From positions 170 through 6,562 of the forward strand of contig DDCR01000039.1 in assembly GCA_002335115.1 (NCBI GenBank): a stretch of DNA of 6,393 nt, read 5' to 3'. The translations under genes were made by a program, and so were the position numbers. The notes below the pieces were generated by a model that saw only the letters and a program-made list of their open reading frames with translations, was not told the DNA's origin and made no database searches. The DNA comes from Oceanospirillaceae bacterium UBA2001. GTDB lineage: Bacteria > Pseudomonadota > Gammaproteobacteria > Pseudomonadales > Balneatricaceae. Shown piece by piece: positions 5,699 through 6,393 of this stretch. Numbering within the stretch: position 1 is the stretch's first letter; each line of letters starts with the position of its first letter.

Positions 5699-6393
5699 TC
5701 TGGATTTCCTTCATTAAAACCAGCAAGAGTGCAATGCATGATCACTTCCTGGTTAGCTTCTTCACGATTAAATACACCCGTGAGTAAGCCGTTAGACATG
5801 ACCAAGATACGATCAGAAATCCCCAGCAGTTCGGGCATATCGGACGACATTAGCAAGATACAAAGCCCTTGTGCTTTTAACTCATTGATCAGTGTATAAA
5901 TTTCTCTTTTTGCACCTACATCAACACCACGGGTTGGTTCATCAAGTATCAGAATCTTTGGTGCAGGCACAAGAGATTTGCCAATAGAAACTTTTTGCTG
6001 ATTGCCCCCCGATAGCTGAGAGATTGTAGCGTCGATACCATCGGCCTTAATAGAGAAAGCGTCGATGTACTTGGCAACAGCCGCGCTCTCACTATCTTGA
6101 TTGATCTTCCCCAATTTACTTGTGAATTGGGGAAGCCCGGTTAAAGACATGTTGTGTTTAATACTGTGCGCCTGAATTAGACCTTCAAACTTCCTATCTT
6201 CAGTGACATATCCAATGCCATGCTTGATACCATCACTAGGCGTCTGGAGCAGGGCTTCTTTTCCATCAATTTTAATACTGCCGGCTATGGCTGGGTTTGC
6301 CCCATAGATGGCTTTGCCTAGCTCAGTGCGCCCTGCACCCACCAGTCCAGCAAACCCTACAACTTCTCCTGCACAAGCTTCAAAAGACACATC
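5695..6393 (-). CDS. rbsA: ribose ABC transporter ATP-binding protein RbsA, C-terminal part (cut by window edge)
   Basis: RbsA powers ribose uptake and normally has two fused ATPase domains in about 500 residues. Only the last 232 residues are here, covering nearly all of the second domain; the reading frame is open to the right edge, so the GTG at 6390 is internal and not a start. Visible motifs, numbered from the first visible residue, are GLVGAGRT (16-23, Walker A region, with Arg in place of the usual Lys as in NBD2 of sugar importers), YVTEDRKFEGL (62-72), LSGGNQQK (127-134, ABC signature) and ILILDEPTRGVDVGAK (147-162, Walker B and D-loop). MSSDMPE (182-188) stands where an H-loop would be. 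The degenerate second site is usual for this family. The first ATPase domain and any upstream genes such as rbsD or rbsK are outside the window. The stop overlaps the rbsC ATG by four bases. Confidence 0.95.
   Translation of the reverse strand, partial: DVSFEACAGEVVGFAGLVGAGRTELGKAIYGANPAIAGSIKIDGKEALLQTPSDGIKHGIGYVTEDRKFEGLIQAHSIKHNMSLTGLPQFTSKLGKINQDSESAAVAKYIDAFSIKADGIDATISQLSGGNQQKVSIGKSLVPAPKILILDEPTRGVDVGAKREIYTLINELKAQGLCILLMSSDMPELLGISDRILVMSNGLLTGVFNREEANQEVIMHCTLAGFNEGNPE
6106..6135. repeat. perfect 11-bp inverted repeat inside rbsA
   Basis: CTTCCCCAATT (6106-6116) and AATTGGGGAAG (6125-6135) are perfectly complementary around eight bases. In the rbsA mRNA the hairpin spans exactly ten codons (L-P-Q-F-T-S-K-L-G-K), in a region of the second ATPase domain that varies between family members. 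No U-run follows on the minus strand. Confidence 0.6.

Noticed and set aside
5418..5899. Plus-strand open frames opposite rbsC and rbsA
   Set aside because: They lie antisense to full-length, motif-bearing transporter genes and contain no family signatures.
6388..6390. GTG as a start codon for a short ABC protein
   Set aside because: The frame continues to the window edge, and the protein would begin in the middle of the RbsA second ATPase domain, so the gene is simply cut.
1..6393. Mobile elements, CRISPR arrays, tRNA or rRNA genes
   Set aside because: I looked for transposase-like proteins, long terminal inverted repeats, regularly spaced repeats and RNA-gene hallmarks, and saw none that hold up.

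Overview
The window reads as ordinary chromosomal DNA of a Gram-negative gammaproteobacterium with moderate GC (roughly low to mid 40s by eye). MiaB and transaldolase align residue for residue with the Escherichia coli proteins as I remember them. The ribose-binding protein carries a Sec signal peptide, so there is a periplasm. Small differences, such as KTHGC in MiaB where enterics have KTWGC, point away from Enterobacterales and toward a marine or environmental lineage. I cannot name a genus.

Layout. Positions 1-479 (minus) hold the 5' third of miaB, cut by the window edge. A divergent intergenic region (480-635) follows, with a good -10 for miaB, three phased 10-bp repeats and a GC-rich hairpin. 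Three plus-strand genes come next: a HIT-domain protein with a Q-H-H motif (636-1094), a second, unrelated-subfamily HIT protein (1419-1898), and a small VOC/bleomycin-resistance-like protein (2106-2561). The spacers between them are long (about 320 and 210 bases), so these look like separate transcription units rather than one operon. The 1095-1418 spacer contains an open, hydrophobic reading frame without a proper start.

From 2630 to the right edge everything is on the minus strand. Reading 5' to 3' the order is rbsA (3' part only), rbsC, rbsB, then transaldolase talB. rbsA and rbsC overlap by 4 bases, and rbsC and rbsB are 24 bases apart. rbsB ends in two tandem hairpins, the second terminator-like, and talB follows after a 273-base gap with its own leader containing an 8-bp inverted repeat. 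Together the genes form a high-affinity ribose importer, with a pentose-phosphate enzyme downstream that would help feed pentose phosphates into glycolysis. Any ribokinase, RbsD or RbsR would lie outside the window.

I did not find an undescribed system. The items most worth a second look are structural. A perfect 9-bp hairpin spans the last codons of rbsC, just before rbsB. A perfect 11-bp inverted repeat lies inside rbsA. The miaB/HIT spacer has phased 10-bp repeats, and two differently built HIT proteins, both lacking the first His of the classical triad, sit side by side.
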